From Erinaceus europaeus (taxonomy: Eukaryota > Chordata > Mammalia > Eulipotyphla > Erinaceidae): 64,000 nt of DNA. Shown here in pieces: positions 22,909 through 33,275 of this stretch. A program made the position numbers and the translations under genes. The stretch's first letter is position 1, and each line of letters opens with the position of its first letter. The notes under the pieces are model-generated. The model was not told the origin of the DNA. It saw only the letters and a list, made by a program, of their open reading frames with translations, and searched no databases. The stretch covers positions 66,001,092 through 66,065,091 of the forward strand of contig NC_080180.1 of NCBI RefSeq assembly GCF_950295315.1, in the 5' to 3' direction.

Positions 22909-23386
22909 TTACTGATTAATTTCATGAAAACTGTCATGCAGAAATATGGTATTGCACTTATGAATACTACATGCTTTCTATTTCATGGCTACAACATAAA
23001 CACACAAATTTATACAACAGTATCAATTAAAATTAATATTAATTTCACTTTCACAAGCATATTTAAATTCAAAGTTAAAATACTAGACATCAATTAGTAT
23101 ATATTAAATATACAAATGTATATGCCCAGTACAGAGACCATAAAATTAGAAATTCATCTAAATTAAATAAATTATACAAATAAAAATATAAGTTCTGATC
23201 TTTCTCTGTTCTCTTTTTAATAATAAATAAATCTTAAAATAAAATAGTATTTTACACAATGCCAACTGGAGATATTCTCACATCATTAACAAACAGCTAG
23301 GACAGAGGTAAGACAAGGGACCAGCCTCTGTGAACAGCTGCAGAAGCATCAGGATCCTGGACATTGAGCACAGTGAAAATGATGAC
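22909..23386. other. Unique AT-rich DNA
   Basis: Very AT-rich around 23000-23260. No repeat or gene recognised. Confidence 0.5.
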
Positions 23387-23595
23387 CTGGGGGCAGGTGG
23401 TGATGCTCCTGGTTAGGTGCACATGTCACTATGCTCAAGGACCCAGGTTCAATCCCCTGGTCCCCACTTGCAGGGAGAAAGCTTCACAAATGGTGAAACA
23501 GAGCTGCAGGGGTCTCTCTGCCTCTCTCTCCTTTTCTAACACCCCCTACCCTCTCAATTTCAGGCTGTCTCTATCCAGTAAAGTAATTTAAAAAA
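23387..23595 (+). mobile_element. SINE-B
   Basis: Complete, from 'gggggcaggtggtgatgctc' to 'tctctatccagtaaagta'. Confidence 0.9.
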
Positions 23596-23662
23596 CAGAT
23601 AATTAAAAAAAATATATATATATATTTAAAAATAAATACAATTTCACTTAAAATGTTTGTGC

Positions 23663-23830
23663 AGGGACAAGAGAATTAGTTCACAGAGCAGGCATGTGCC
23701 TTGCCATGTGTGTGGTCAGGGTTCAACCCCAAGCACCTTGTGGGACTTTGCGGTGTCTCTGGGAGGAACTCAGTGTTGTGGCTTCTCCTCACATTGCTCT
23801 GTGTGTGTGCGTGAAAAAAAAAGAAAAAGT
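23663..23830 (+). mobile_element. Unclassified tRNA-derived SINE
   Basis: Contains a box A-like 'agttcacagagcaggcatg' and a box B-like 'cagggttcaaccccaagcac', then pyrimidine- and TG-rich sequence. Close to SINE-C/D but not clearly either. Confidence 0.45.
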
Positions 23831-24149
23831 CCAGCAGCAGTGAAAGTACATGTGTGTGGGATTCCAGCTGTACACATAAATATATATATATATATACACA
23901 TACATATCTACAGACATTCAGGCAACAGAATTGCAGACATAATGGGAGGATCTCTTGTTTCTGCTGGCTGAGTGGCCTTCTAAGGCAAGGCATCTTCAGT
24001 ATCTGCACAGAGTCTGCAGAGATCATGTTCACATAAGGATCATCCCCTTCACACGCTGTGTCATACTAGCCAGGATTGAACATCAAACTCTGTTTGTAAC
24101 TTAGTGTAAACTGACATCATCTTGCTTTTATCCACATTCCTGTAATACT

Positions 24150-24440
24150 TTTTAATTAAATAATTTATTTATTTTATTTAGATAGTGACAGAGAGAAATA
24201 ATTTATTTTATTTAGATAGAAATAATTTATTTTATTTAGAGACAGAGAGAAATTTATTTTATTTAGATAGAGACAGAGAGAAAAGGGAGGAGGAGAGAGG
24301 GAAAGAGACAGAGAGACATCTGCAGCCCTGCTTCACCACTCATGAAGCTTTCCCCCTACAGATGGGGATCAGGGGCTTGAACCTGGGACCTTGTGCATTG
24401 TAATATTGCACTTAACAAGGTGTGCCAATGCCTGCCTCCC
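24150..24440 (-). mobile_element. SINE-B with multiplied tail
   Basis: Antisense SINE-B. Its tail segment ('atttattttatttagatag' with 'agacagagagaaat') is repeated about four times at 24165-24285. This probably reflects slippage or unequal exchange in the tail. Confidence 0.88.
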
Positions 24441-24569
24441 CCAATTCTGTCATTCTCTCCCCAGACATAGGATGATATAAGTAACATGAAGTTAGATGGG
24501 AACCTGTTCTGTCTTAATTAGGAACCAATAAAATTGTAGATTGGACCTCAACTTTCTATTTTTTAAAAA

Positions 24570-24788
24570 ATTTTTTGTAGTATCTTTATTTATTTATTGG
24601 GGTGAGACAGTCAGAAATCAAGAGGGAGGAGGGTGATAGAGAAGGAGAAAGACAGAGACAGAGATACACCTGCAACACTGCTTCACAACTTGCAAAGCTT
24701 TCCCCCTGCAGGTGGGGACCAGGGACTCAAACCCGGGTCCTTACACATTGTAACATGCATTTAACCAGGGGCCCCACCACCTGGCCCC
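24570..24788 (-). mobile_element. SINE-B
   Basis: Antisense and complete, from 'tatctttatttatttattgg' to 'ccccaccacctggcccc'. Confidence 0.93.
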
Positions 24789-26529
24789 AGACCTAAACTT
24801 TTACACTATAGAATCCTGATAATTATTTAATCTACATAATCTACTGTTAAACTAGATGACAAAAAAAGTCTATGCTTACATTGGATAATATTTATACTGT
24901 AGGAATACTGGTACTCAGCATTTTAATAGTTCAAGTGTTCAGCCAGTAAGTCAATTGTTGTTATTGTCTGGCAGACAGTCAGTAAACTTGGAACAAAACT
25001 TCATTGATGCTGTACAGCACACCAGACCTAGTCCTCAATATTCACATTCTAACAGAAGCGAGGAAGTCAAATGATTGCAAGAAGAAGTGAACACCCTTTG
25101 CCACTTTTCCTTCTAGAGTGCAACAAAGGTGGAGAGTAAACGCAGCCCTCTCTCAGATTCATCTTTAATGTCAATATTTCTGTGTCTCTACAAAGTGCAT
25201 TGTGTTCCAAGAATCAGAATTTGTGACTCCTGTTTCTAAACCTTTTATATTCCAAGAGCTTCCACAGGGTTTAATTTTCCACTTGTTCATTATCGTCATG
25301 TAGGAGTGGTGTTGCCTGAGTTTTACAGAGTATTGAACACCAACTGCCCAATTCTTCTGTGCTTACGATGAAGCTGTCAGCTCTTGTAAGCGGCAGTATT
25401 GTTTTTAATGTAATTGTTCAAATGACTAAGGAGAGTTAAGCTAATTATACATAACTGAACAAATCAGAGAACAACCATTAGCATTCCAAGGATAAAAACA
25501 AATATATAACTGCTGAAATGCTGGGCAGGTAACATTCTTTCATGTAGGAAGACTTTCTGAAGTAAGTAAACAAGTAAGCAGGGGAGCCTAAGGAAGCCTT
25601 CTCTTGTGGTAAATAACATTGTTTCGGATAAAATATTGTACAGCACCAGACTCAACTGCTTTCTTTCAATGTAAATGGCTTGTGTTACGGAATATGACAG
25701 GAATTCAGAATGTTTACACGTGAAAAATGAGTAAGAGACCAGCAACATAAATAAGAGAAGAAATCAAGTATGGTGTTCCAGGGAGATGCTTTCAGTTTAT
25801 GGAAAGGCACTGGAAAAAGCCCTTTCTCAAGTAACAGACCGCAGATACATGTTTTTTAATTGATTTAAGGATGATCAAAATTGGTTTTCTTTCTGTAGAA
25901 TTACAGTTGTGTCTGAACCACACACTTTTCGACTGACTTACTCTCATGCCTCTGTGTCTGACCTTTCACAAGACTCTCCTCGCTCCCATGCGACAGTTAG
26001 ATTAAAAGACACATCACATGAAGTGTTCAGCAGGTGCTTAAAAAATTATACCGTTAAGCAAAGGACAAAAAAAAAAAAAAAAGATTAAGCAGAATAGCTA
26101 ACAGGGAGCTACTGGAAGTCAGCCAGTAGACAGGCAATAAAGAGAGACGGTTATTACTTCACTCTCCTGCTGGGCTAAGATTTATGGGGAAGAAATACAA
26201 ATAAAATCCCAGAGCTTTGTAGTCAATATGTGAAATGGGGAGGAGGACAAGGAGAGAAAGTGTAAACATTTAAAAGAGATGTTGAATGACGACCTCCAGT
26301 CATCAGATGCTTGTCAACACGGTTACCAAGAAGAGAAGAGAGACAAAGGACAGTTCTTCCTGAACAGAGACACTGGCTACAACCCAGTGTACTGACAGCC
26401 AGGATTCATAGCCAACACTAGAGCGAGCTGGCCCGAAGCACAGAATATATCTCATCTGCAGAGAGCCTGAACTATTGCTGCTCTATCTTAGACACTGACC
26501 TGATAACCCTTTTCTAAAACTTGATGTCC
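24789..26529. other. Long unique interval
   Basis: 1.7 kb without SINE or L1 signals apart from a poly-A run at about 26068-26082. A 94-codon minus frame (25464-25748) resembles nothing I know. Candidate conserved non-coding DNA by SINE exclusion only. Confidence 0.45.
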
Positions 26530-26660
26530 AGCCTTGGGATATGTGCCCGAAACCCTGAAGGTCCCAGATTCAATCCCCAGCATCACTATCTACCAAATAT
26601 CTACAGTGCTCTGATGTCTCTCATAGCCTTTCCCAGAAAATTAAATAAATAAGTCTCTGA
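26530..26660 (+). mobile_element. SINE-C-like element, diverged
   Basis: Box B 'cccagattcaatccccagca', 'acagtgctctgatgtctc' and an aaataaataa end. Confidence 0.55.
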
Positions 26661-26667
26661 CAGTTAT

Positions 26668-26855
26668 GGAGATGGGTGGTGACACATCAGGTTGAGAGCA
26701 CATAGCACCCAGGTTCCAGCACCCGGTCCCCACCTGCAGGGGAAAAACTGTGTGTGAGCGGTGAAGCAGAGCCGCAGGTGTCTCTCCCTCTCTCTGTATC
26801 TTCTCTCCATCTCAATTTCTGTCTCTATCGAAATTGATTAATTAATTGTTAAAAA
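26668..26855 (+). mobile_element. SINE-B
   Basis: Slightly shortened head, core 'gtccccacctgcaggggaaa' and a 'ctcaatttctgtctctatc' end. Confidence 0.85.
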
Positions 26856-27189
26856 CAATATTAGAAAACATACATCCATTTACCAGAGCTTAGAATGCCT
26901 ACCTTGAGAAAGAAAAAAAAGTCTAATGTACTTATGTATTTCATTGAAAATTATAGTATTTGTTCATAGCATGTATAAAGACTATGTTCATGAAGATATA
27001 TGTAGAGAGAGGAACATATACACATCTATATGTAGCCAAATACAGCATCGATTAAATGTATTTCAAAGCAACTAATATCTCTCAAACTTGACAGTATGAG
27101 ATCGAGCTTCCCGGTCTGTTTAATAAAATACCCTTAGCTTCAAAGTTGGCAATTATCTGAAAATATAATAGGTAGAATGAATATTTCTA
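26856..27189. other. Unique AT-rich DNA
   Basis: Nothing recognised. Confidence 0.5.
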
Positions 27190-27560
27190 TTAGGAGCCTT
27201 TTTTCTTGGGCTGAAGTGTCTACAGTTGTCCAGTAGGTGTGAGCCATCCATCTGTTCATTTAATTCTCTTGTTTCCTAGTTTCATGCCTGGTCCATGTGT
27301 CTATTTGGGAGAGTGGAATCCTCAGTTATTTTGCTATCAGTGTATTCTCTCAGTTCTCTCAGTAACTGTTTGACATTTTCTGCTGCCTCTTCACTTGGTG
27401 CACAGACATTGATGACTATTATCTCCTTTTGGTTGATTGATCCCTTGAACATCAAGTAATTTCAATTTCTTGAGCATGAAGTAATATGCAGTCCTACATT
27501 TTATTACCTGGATTACTACTGTCTAGCACGCACTGTCGGCCTATCTATTTTTCTACCTAT
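27190..27560 (-). mobile_element. Old LINE-1 ORF2 fragment
   Basis: 'ttggttgattgatcccttga' with 'cacttggtgcacagacattg' matches, from memory, a stretch common in antisense mammalian L1 endonuclease-region sequence. No usable reading frame remains. Confidence 0.55.
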
Positions 27561-27942
27561 CATCTGTCTATATAGAGCAATATTTGCTATTGATTACATT
27601 AATCTGGAGAATGTATCCCCAATACAACACAGTATCCAAAATCGATGTAAAATTGTATGAATTTACAGGGTCATCATTTTGGGACTTATAAAACTATGAC
27701 ATCAACACAAATCATGGCACTGAGAAAAAATAATGTTGTAGAGTTAACACTTCTTTGATAAAAAATAGCATTCCTCATTAACCAGATTCCACCACGGAAA
27801 CACTCTGACCTTTAAAATAAAGAAGATTCCATCACTTCTACATCATGAAATTCCTTGTGCTACACTAAGATAGTTTTTACTTAGTTACAACTTCTTATTT
27901 TAAGAATTCTTAATTACAACATGCACAAGCCAGGCTAGGAAT
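27561..27942. other. Unique AT-rich DNA
   Basis: Nothing recognised. Confidence 0.5.
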
Positions 27943-27952
27943 ACAGATAGAG

Positions 27953-27985
<33 letters not shown>

Positions 27986-28398
27986 TAGAGAGGTAGAGAT
28001 AGAGAGGTAGAGAGAGAGAGAGAGAGATAGAGAGATAGAGATAGAGAGGTAGAAAGGGATAGAGATAGAGAGAGATAGAGATACAGAGAGATAGAGAGAT
28101 ATAGATAGAGATATAGAGATAGAGAGGTAGAAAGAGATAGAGATAGAGAGAGATAGAGAGATATAGATAGAGAGATAGAGATGGAGAGATAGAGAGAGAT
28201 AGAAATAGAGATAGAGATCAAGTTAGAGAGTTAGAGATAAAGATAGAAAGATAGAGACAGAGATATAGAGAGATAGAAAGAGATAGAGATACAGAAAGAT
28301 AGAGAGAGATAGAGAGATGGAGATAGAGAGAGATAGAGATAGAGAGATAGAGGTCAAGATAGTTAGAGATAGATAGATAGAGATAGAGAGTTAGAGAT

Positions 28399-28439
<41 letters not shown>

Positions 28440-28502
28440 TAGAGAGAGATAGAGATAGAGAGATAGAGATAGAGATAGAGAGAGATAGAGATAGAGAGAG
28501 AT

Positions 28503-28533
<31 letters not shown>

Positions 28534-28534
28534 T

Positions 28535-28578
<44 letters not shown>

Positions 28579-28752
28579 GGATAGAGAGATAGAGAGAGGG
28601 ATAGAGGGATAGAGAGATAGAGAGACAGAGATAGAGGTATAGAGAGAGATAGAGATAGAGAGGGATAGAGGGATAGAGAGATAGACAGAGATAGAGGGAT
28701 AGAGAGAATAGAGAGAGATAGATAGAGAGAGATAGAGGGATAGAGAGAGATA
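27943..28752. repeat. Giant (GATAGA)n microsatellite
   Basis: About 810 bp built from GATAGA and GAGATA words with patches of GAGAGA, GGTAGA and GTTAGA. Pyrimidines are almost all T. The open frames across it are artefacts. Confidence 0.98.
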
Positions 28753-28774
28753 TTGAGATGTAGATATATGTGGT

Positions 28775-28890
28775 ATATTAATAAAAAATACCATAGGCTA
28801 GAGAAACAGCTCATTCATGTCTGAGGACATCTTCAGCATCTCTGAACAGGAGTGGTGCTCTGGTTCGGTTTTCTCTGTCTGCCCTCTCTG
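28775..28890 (+). mobile_element. Possible SINE-C remnant
   Basis: 'ggctagagaaacagctcatt' and 'gaacaggagtggtgctctgg' loosely match SINE-C ends. The 'gatagaga' microsatellite next to it would then be unrelated to its tail. Confidence 0.35.
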
Positions 28891-29395
28891 TTCATGTGGA
28901 GCAGCTCCATTTCCTCTTTTCTCCCTATACCCCCCGTCCCCCTGTTGCAGGGGACCAGGTCAGGAGAGAGAGAGCCCAAAACCTCGGAAAGCAGCATTCT
29001 GCAGCAAACCTCAGTGGCACGTGCCCTACAGCCATCAGAGGAAGCCCTCCAGGCCACGTGCTGGCGGTCAGCTCTCACAGCCAACCTCCAAGGAGTGCGT
29101 GCTGAGACAGCTCTCTGAGGAAGATGTACTTGCAGAAGGGGCCATCACCACTGCTTCTGACCTTGTCCCAGACTAGATTAGGGGACAAGACTGTGTCGGT
29201 CCAATAACACTAATAATTACACAACTGGGTGAAGGATCCAATTTCATGAGAAAGTTTGCCAAAATTTGCTGCATGAATATGTCCCAATACATGTATTCAG
29301 CATCCCACTCCAGGCCGTGCCCTGAGAGGTTCCAAGGTTCCTTCTCCAGAGTGTTTTCCCTTCCCTCCCCTCTGTCAGAACCTTGCAGGAGCTGC
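28891..29395. other. GC-richer unique DNA beside the LINE insertion
   Basis: More GC than its surroundings, with overlapping open frames in two plus phases (28817-29176 and 28852-29118) and one minus frame (28833-29084). None resembles a known protein and no splice-site-bounded exon stands out. This is the host sequence 3' of the LINE at 29407. Confidence 0.4.
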
Positions 29396-29406
29396 ACTTC
29401 CACACT
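29396..29406. repeat. Target-site duplication, LINE 3' side
   Basis: acttccacact, identical to 31211-31221. It fixes the 3' end of the element at 29407. Confidence 0.9.
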
Positions 29407-29413
29407 TCTTATT

Positions 29414-30427
29414 CTAACATTTGCCCTTCTTCCGTAGCCAGTCAACAGCGTCAGGTTGAGCCTGATGTCAAGTTTCGAGACCTCCTTTGAATCTGGAGAG
29501 GTGGCAGTCGTTGACTATGTGGGTCACAGTCTGTCTGGAGCCGCAGGGGCAGTTCGGGTCGTCTCTGGCTCCCCAGCGATGGAACATAGCGGCGCACCGG
29601 CCATGGCCTGTTCGATAGCGACTGAGGAGGGCCCGATCATAACGTGCTAGGTCAAAGCCGGGTTGACGCTCGCAGGGGTCTGTGATGAGGTGTTTGTTCT
29701 TGACCTCAGCTGACTGCCAGCTCTGTTTCCAAGAGACTAGAACAGAGAAGTTCAGTGTAGGCGTAGGGGACCAGATTGGGTGACGAGACGTCAAGCGTTG
29801 GACAGGGTGGGCGAAGATCTCCGCGTATATTGGCAGGTCCGGTCGAGCGTAGACGTGAGAAATGAACTTAGATGATGCCGCATCCCGACGAATATCTGGC
29901 GGGGCAATGTGGCTAAGAACTGGCAGCCAAGGAACCGGGGTGGAACAGATGGTTCCAGAAATGATCCTCATGGAGGAATATAATTTGGAATCGACCAAGT
30001 GGACATGGGGGCTACGGAACCATCCTGGGGCACAGTATTCTGCAGTGGAATAGCATAATGCCAGAGAGGATGATCGCAGTGTGGAAGTGCTCGCACCCCA
30101 TGAGGAGCTGGCCAGTCTTGCAATGATGCGATTCCTCGCGCCCACCTTTGCTGCAGTTTTTATGAGATGTTCGTGAAATGACAGGGTGCGATCGAGAGTA
30201 ACGCCAAGGTAGACTGGCTGGGCTTCATGCCGGATTCTCGTATCGCCAAGCTGCACATTAAGTTCACGCGAGGCCGAGGCATGGTGTAGATGGAAAACAG
30301 ATGATACCGTTTTTGCAGTGCTAGGGATTAGTCGCCATTTTTTACAGTAATCAGATATCAGAGACATGTCTTTCGTGAGTGTTTCCTCAAGGATGTCGAA
30401 CTTGGATGCCTGAGTTGCACAGTTCAT
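29414..30427 (-). pseudogene. LINE polyprotein fragment: RT thumb and C-terminal Cys/His domain
   Basis: Third frame of the broken ORF. It opens just after the YADD motif and includes the thumb segment YLGVTLDRTLSF near residues 70-85. The C-terminal cluster is CPCG, then HIVNDC (C293, C295, H303, C308 of this fragment). A TGA at 29468-29470 interrupts it. The same frame then stays open for 17 more codons to the natural TAG at 29414-29416, which shows that the TGA is a late nonsense mutation. No RNase H motif follows. Confidence 0.85.
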
Positions 30428-30428
30428 C

Positions 30429-30779
30429 TACGTCATCGGCGTAGATGAACTTCCTTGAAGAAGTTTCTGGGAGGTCATTGATGTAAATATTAAATAGCGT
30501 AGGAGCCAGAGCAGAGCCCTGGGGGAGGCCACTTGAGACAAGTCTCCATCTGCTAGATTTGTCACCCAGATGCACCCGGAATCTTCTGTTTTGGAGAAGA
30601 AACGATATAGTGTTGGCCACCCATGGAGGCAGGCATCTTGAGATCTTGACTAGGAGACCACGGTGCCAGACCGTGTCATAGGCTGCTGTGAGATCAACAA
30701 AGACAGCACCCGTCTTTAAATTCTTCTGGAATCCATTTTCAATGTAAGTTGACAGGGCCAGGGCTTGTTCGCAGGTAGA
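30429..30779 (-). pseudogene. LINE polyprotein fragment: RT palm
   Basis: Second frame. It contains the catalytic palm: FVDLTAAYDTVWH (first aspartate), SSGLPQGSALAPTLF (motif B) and FIYADDV (the catalytic Asp pair). All residues expected for polymerase activity are present, but a frameshift right after YADDV (about 30424-30430) separates it from the thumb. Confidence 0.87.
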
Positions 30780-30780
30780 T

Positions 30781-31210
30781 AGATCTTCCTGGGCGGAAAC
30801 CAGCCTGGGCGGGTGATAGGAATTTCTCTGTAAGAGGAGAAATACGTGACAGAAGCAGCCTCTCAAGGAGTTTGTAACACACGGAGAGGACAGAAATTGG
30901 TCTATAGCTGGCGGCCAGTGTTGGGTCTTTCTTTGGTTTCAAAACCGCTATAATCTTCGCACGACGCCAAACTTTGGGCATAGACTCAGATTCCAAGATG
31001 TGGGACAGGAATGAAGGAAGCCACTTCTTTGCCGTGGGACTCAGGTTAAGAATGAGTTCTGGGGTGATGTTACAATAGCCAGCAGCCGTTCCCGGTTTAA
31101 CCCTCTTCAAAGCGTCTTCCAGTTCAGACAGTGTAAAGGGAGGGAGTTTTGGAGATGGACAAGATAACCGGAAGTGGGATGACCACTCATGGGAAATTTC
31201 TCTTTTCCAG
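30781..31210 (-). pseudogene. LINE polyprotein fragment: RT fingers
   Basis: First frame. Contains the linker PFTLSELEDALKRVKPGTAAG, shown here only by its ends PFTLSELEDAL and GTAAG, then SYRPISVLSVCYKLLERLLL and AGFRPGRS (about residues 104-146 from 31218). A frameshift near 30780 ends the homology, and the codons beyond it to 30739 are spurious. The element's 5' truncation lies just upstream, so the apparent start near 31218 is target DNA. Confidence 0.85.
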
Positions 31211-31221
31211 ACTTCCACACT
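31211..31221. repeat. Target-site duplication, LINE 5' side
   Basis: acttccacact, matching 29396-29406. Bases beyond 31221 are host flank. Confidence 0.9.
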
Positions 31222-31302
31222 GAGGAGTCAGACCTCTGCACTCTCTTCTCTTTCTCTCTCCAAGCAAATAAGGTAAACAAGTGAAATACAAGAAACTCTA
31301 AT

Positions 31303-31412
31303 CCCTGACTGGGGATTTAGCCTAATCGTTCTGCAAAATGACTCTACTGCCTGAGGCTCTGAGCTTTCAATGTCCAGCACCACCATAAGCCAGAGTTGAG
31401 CAGTGAACTGGC
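31303..31412 (+). mobile_element. SINE-C
   Basis: 'ctgaggctctgagctttcaa', 'ccagcaccaccataagccag' and 'agttgagcagtgaactgg' are clear. Confidence 0.75.
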
Positions 31413-31417
31413 TGGAT

Positions 31418-31470
<53 letters not shown>
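31413..31470. repeat. (GAAA)n(GA)n microsatellite
   Basis: Grows out of the 3' end of the SINE-C just before it. Confidence 0.95.
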
Positions 31471-31474
<4 letters not shown>

Positions 31475-31770
31475 GTAAGGAAGAGAGGGAAAAAATAACA
31501 CTAATGTTTCAAGAAGAGAAAATCTGACTTAACTGATGAGAGATGCCCACTGTGTGTCACCTGTGTCTCTGCTCAGTGAATCTGCCCACACCTCTCTGTA
31601 GAAGCTGCTGGGACACCCCACTCCTGGCAAAGGGAATGAACACAGAAGGTGAGTTGGCAGTGGGCTTTTAAAACACCTGTCAACACCATGCAAATCCACT
31701 GACCAAAGAAATTTGCATGAACTTTCCTAACTTCAGATTCCAGGGGTGTAAACTACTTTTCCAGAAGATA

Positions 31771-31816
<46 letters not shown>

Positions 31817-31979
31817 CACAAATCTGGATCTGGGGCTGAGATATTTGGGTGCGTCTGCAAGAATGATCCTAGACAAAGTTTACAAATTACCCTGCCACCA
31901 CTGTCAGGAAGGACTGTTCCCTTGAGGAGGAAGAAGCAGCACAGGCTTTGAACAATCATATAAGAAAACACACATTTGC
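31471..31979. other. Unique DNA with a CA microsatellite
   Basis: No gene recognised. A (CA)n tract of about 44 bp lies at 31772-31815. Confidence 0.6.
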
Positions 31980-32180
31980 TGGGAGGAGGGCGGTAGTGCA
32001 GCAGGTTAAGTGCACATGGTGCAAAGTGCAAGGATCTCGGTTCGAGCCCCCAGCTCCCCACCTGCAGGGGAGTCACTTCACAGGCGGTGAAGCAGGTCTG
32101 CAGGTGTCTGTCTTTCTCTCCCCCTCTGTATTCCTTTCCTCTTTCCATTTCTCTCTGTCCTATTAATAAAAATAAAACAC
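31980..32180 (+). mobile_element. SINE-A, shortened tail
   Basis: Head and core are well kept ('ggttcgagcccccagctccc'). The AAC-rich tail is deleted and ends 'gtcctattaataaaaataaa'. Confidence 0.9.
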
Positions 32181-32200
32181 ATATTTGCTATCAATCAGCA

Positions 32201-32203
32201 GAC

Positions 32204-32254
<51 letters not shown>
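32201..32254. repeat. (CA)n microsatellite with CG interruptions
   Basis: CA repeats with a 'cgcgcgcgca' block near 32211-32220, a sequence type prone to Z-DNA. Confidence 0.95.
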
Positions 32255-32257
<3 letters not shown>

Positions 32258-32346
32258 ACAGAGAGAAGTAACGCAAAAGCCTATTTTCACTCACTAAAAA
32301 TACTTCCAACCAAATATACTGAAACAACACAATAGAAATATGTTTC

Positions 32347-32607
32347 TTTTTCTTCCCTTCAGAATTATTGTTGTGGCTTGGCACAGACACTATGAATCCA
32401 TTTTATTGGATAGGACAGAGAGAGACTGAGAAGGGAGAGGGAGGGAGAGAGGGAGAGAGAAAGAGAGACAGCTGCAGACCTGCTTCACCACTTGTGAAGT
32501 GTTCCCCCTGCAGTTGGGCAGCAGGGGCTCGAACCCAGATCCTTGTGAGGGTCCTTGCATTTAGTACTATGTGTGCTTAACTGGCTGTGCCACCTCCTGC
32601 TCCCCCC
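32347..32607 (-). mobile_element. SINE-E
   Basis: Antisense. The distal module is shortened ('ggcacagacactatgaatcc'), the GGGAGA-type purine block is present and the head ends at 'cacctcctgctcccc'. Confidence 0.82.
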
Positions 32608-32862
32608 CCGGAAGTATGCTTCTTTCTTAAGATGCTATCTTGTCTCTAAAATATTCAAATGTGAGTTCAGTAAGCAATTCTCCAAAATGCTTTATTCTCC
32701 CCTCCTCTCTCTACAGTTGCGAAGCCCCAGCAGTGCTACTGCTCTCTCATTTCCCAGGGGCTTCAGTCGCTAAATCATATTTCTATGAACGATAGTTCAG
32801 ATGGTCTTACAGAAAACAGCAGCACAGGGAGGAGTTCATATTTTGAAAAAAAAGAAAGAAAA

Positions 32863-32913
<51 letters not shown>

Positions 32914-33275
32914 GACAGATCTCAGCTGAGGTCTTAATTAAAAAATAGCAAGGGGTCATGCACTAATGACTCCACTCTCTGGATATCAACTGCATGTGTG
33001 TCACAGTGATACACTGATATTTATATTAAAATATGTATACATACTTAACACTAATTTTATCATCATCTCTTCTATTACTTCAGCTTTTTCCAGCTGTGTA
33101 GACTATTCAAACTATAAGGGGAATAATTCCACAAGACATAAGTACACATCTTTTCCCCTGTATTTCTTTAGTGGAAAGAATTATCAATCACCTGCTGCTC
33201 TGTGGACTTTTTCATTTCTGATCTGCTTATAAAATGGAGATGCTAAGGATTGTCTAATTAAAATACCTAACTGCA
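32608..33275. other. Unique DNA with (GAAA)n tract
   Basis: (GAAA)n at about 32849-32912. The rest is AT-rich and unrecognised. Confidence 0.6.

Larger units (their letters stand above)
29407..31210 (-). mobile_element. 5'-truncated non-L1 LINE (Jockey/I/CR1-like)
   Basis: A 1.8-kb retrotransposon remnant with an exact 11-bp target-site duplication. On the minus strand it reads reverse transcriptase, then a Cys/His C-terminus, a terminal stop at 29414-29416 and a very short tail (aataaga). Endonuclease and ORF1 are absent because of 5' truncation. The RT carries FVDLTAAYD, SGLPQG and FIYADD in order. The C-terminus has a C-x-C...H...C cluster and no RNase H afterwards. These features exclude L1, and the motif style is unlike RTE/BovB. 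From memory, similar proteins are frequent in invertebrates and fish. Two frameshifts and one premature stop disable it. Clade assignment is inference. Confidence 0.88.

Noticed and set aside
27943..28752. CRISPR-like or satellite array
   Set aside because: No regular spacer structure. It is a short-unit microsatellite.
27910..28814. Open frames rich in Ser, Leu, Ile and Tyr
   Set aside because: Translation of the GATAGA microsatellite.
29407..31210. Possibility that the LINE is a BovB/RTE or L1 copy
   Set aside because: Motif style (SGLPQGSALAPTLF, FIYADD, CCHC terminus with HIVNDC), the short non-poly-A tail and the element layout do not fit either. A definite clade still needs a tree.
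29396..31221. Contamination of the assembly by parasite DNA
   Set aside because: Exact target-site duplication at precise element ends indicates insertion into this locus.
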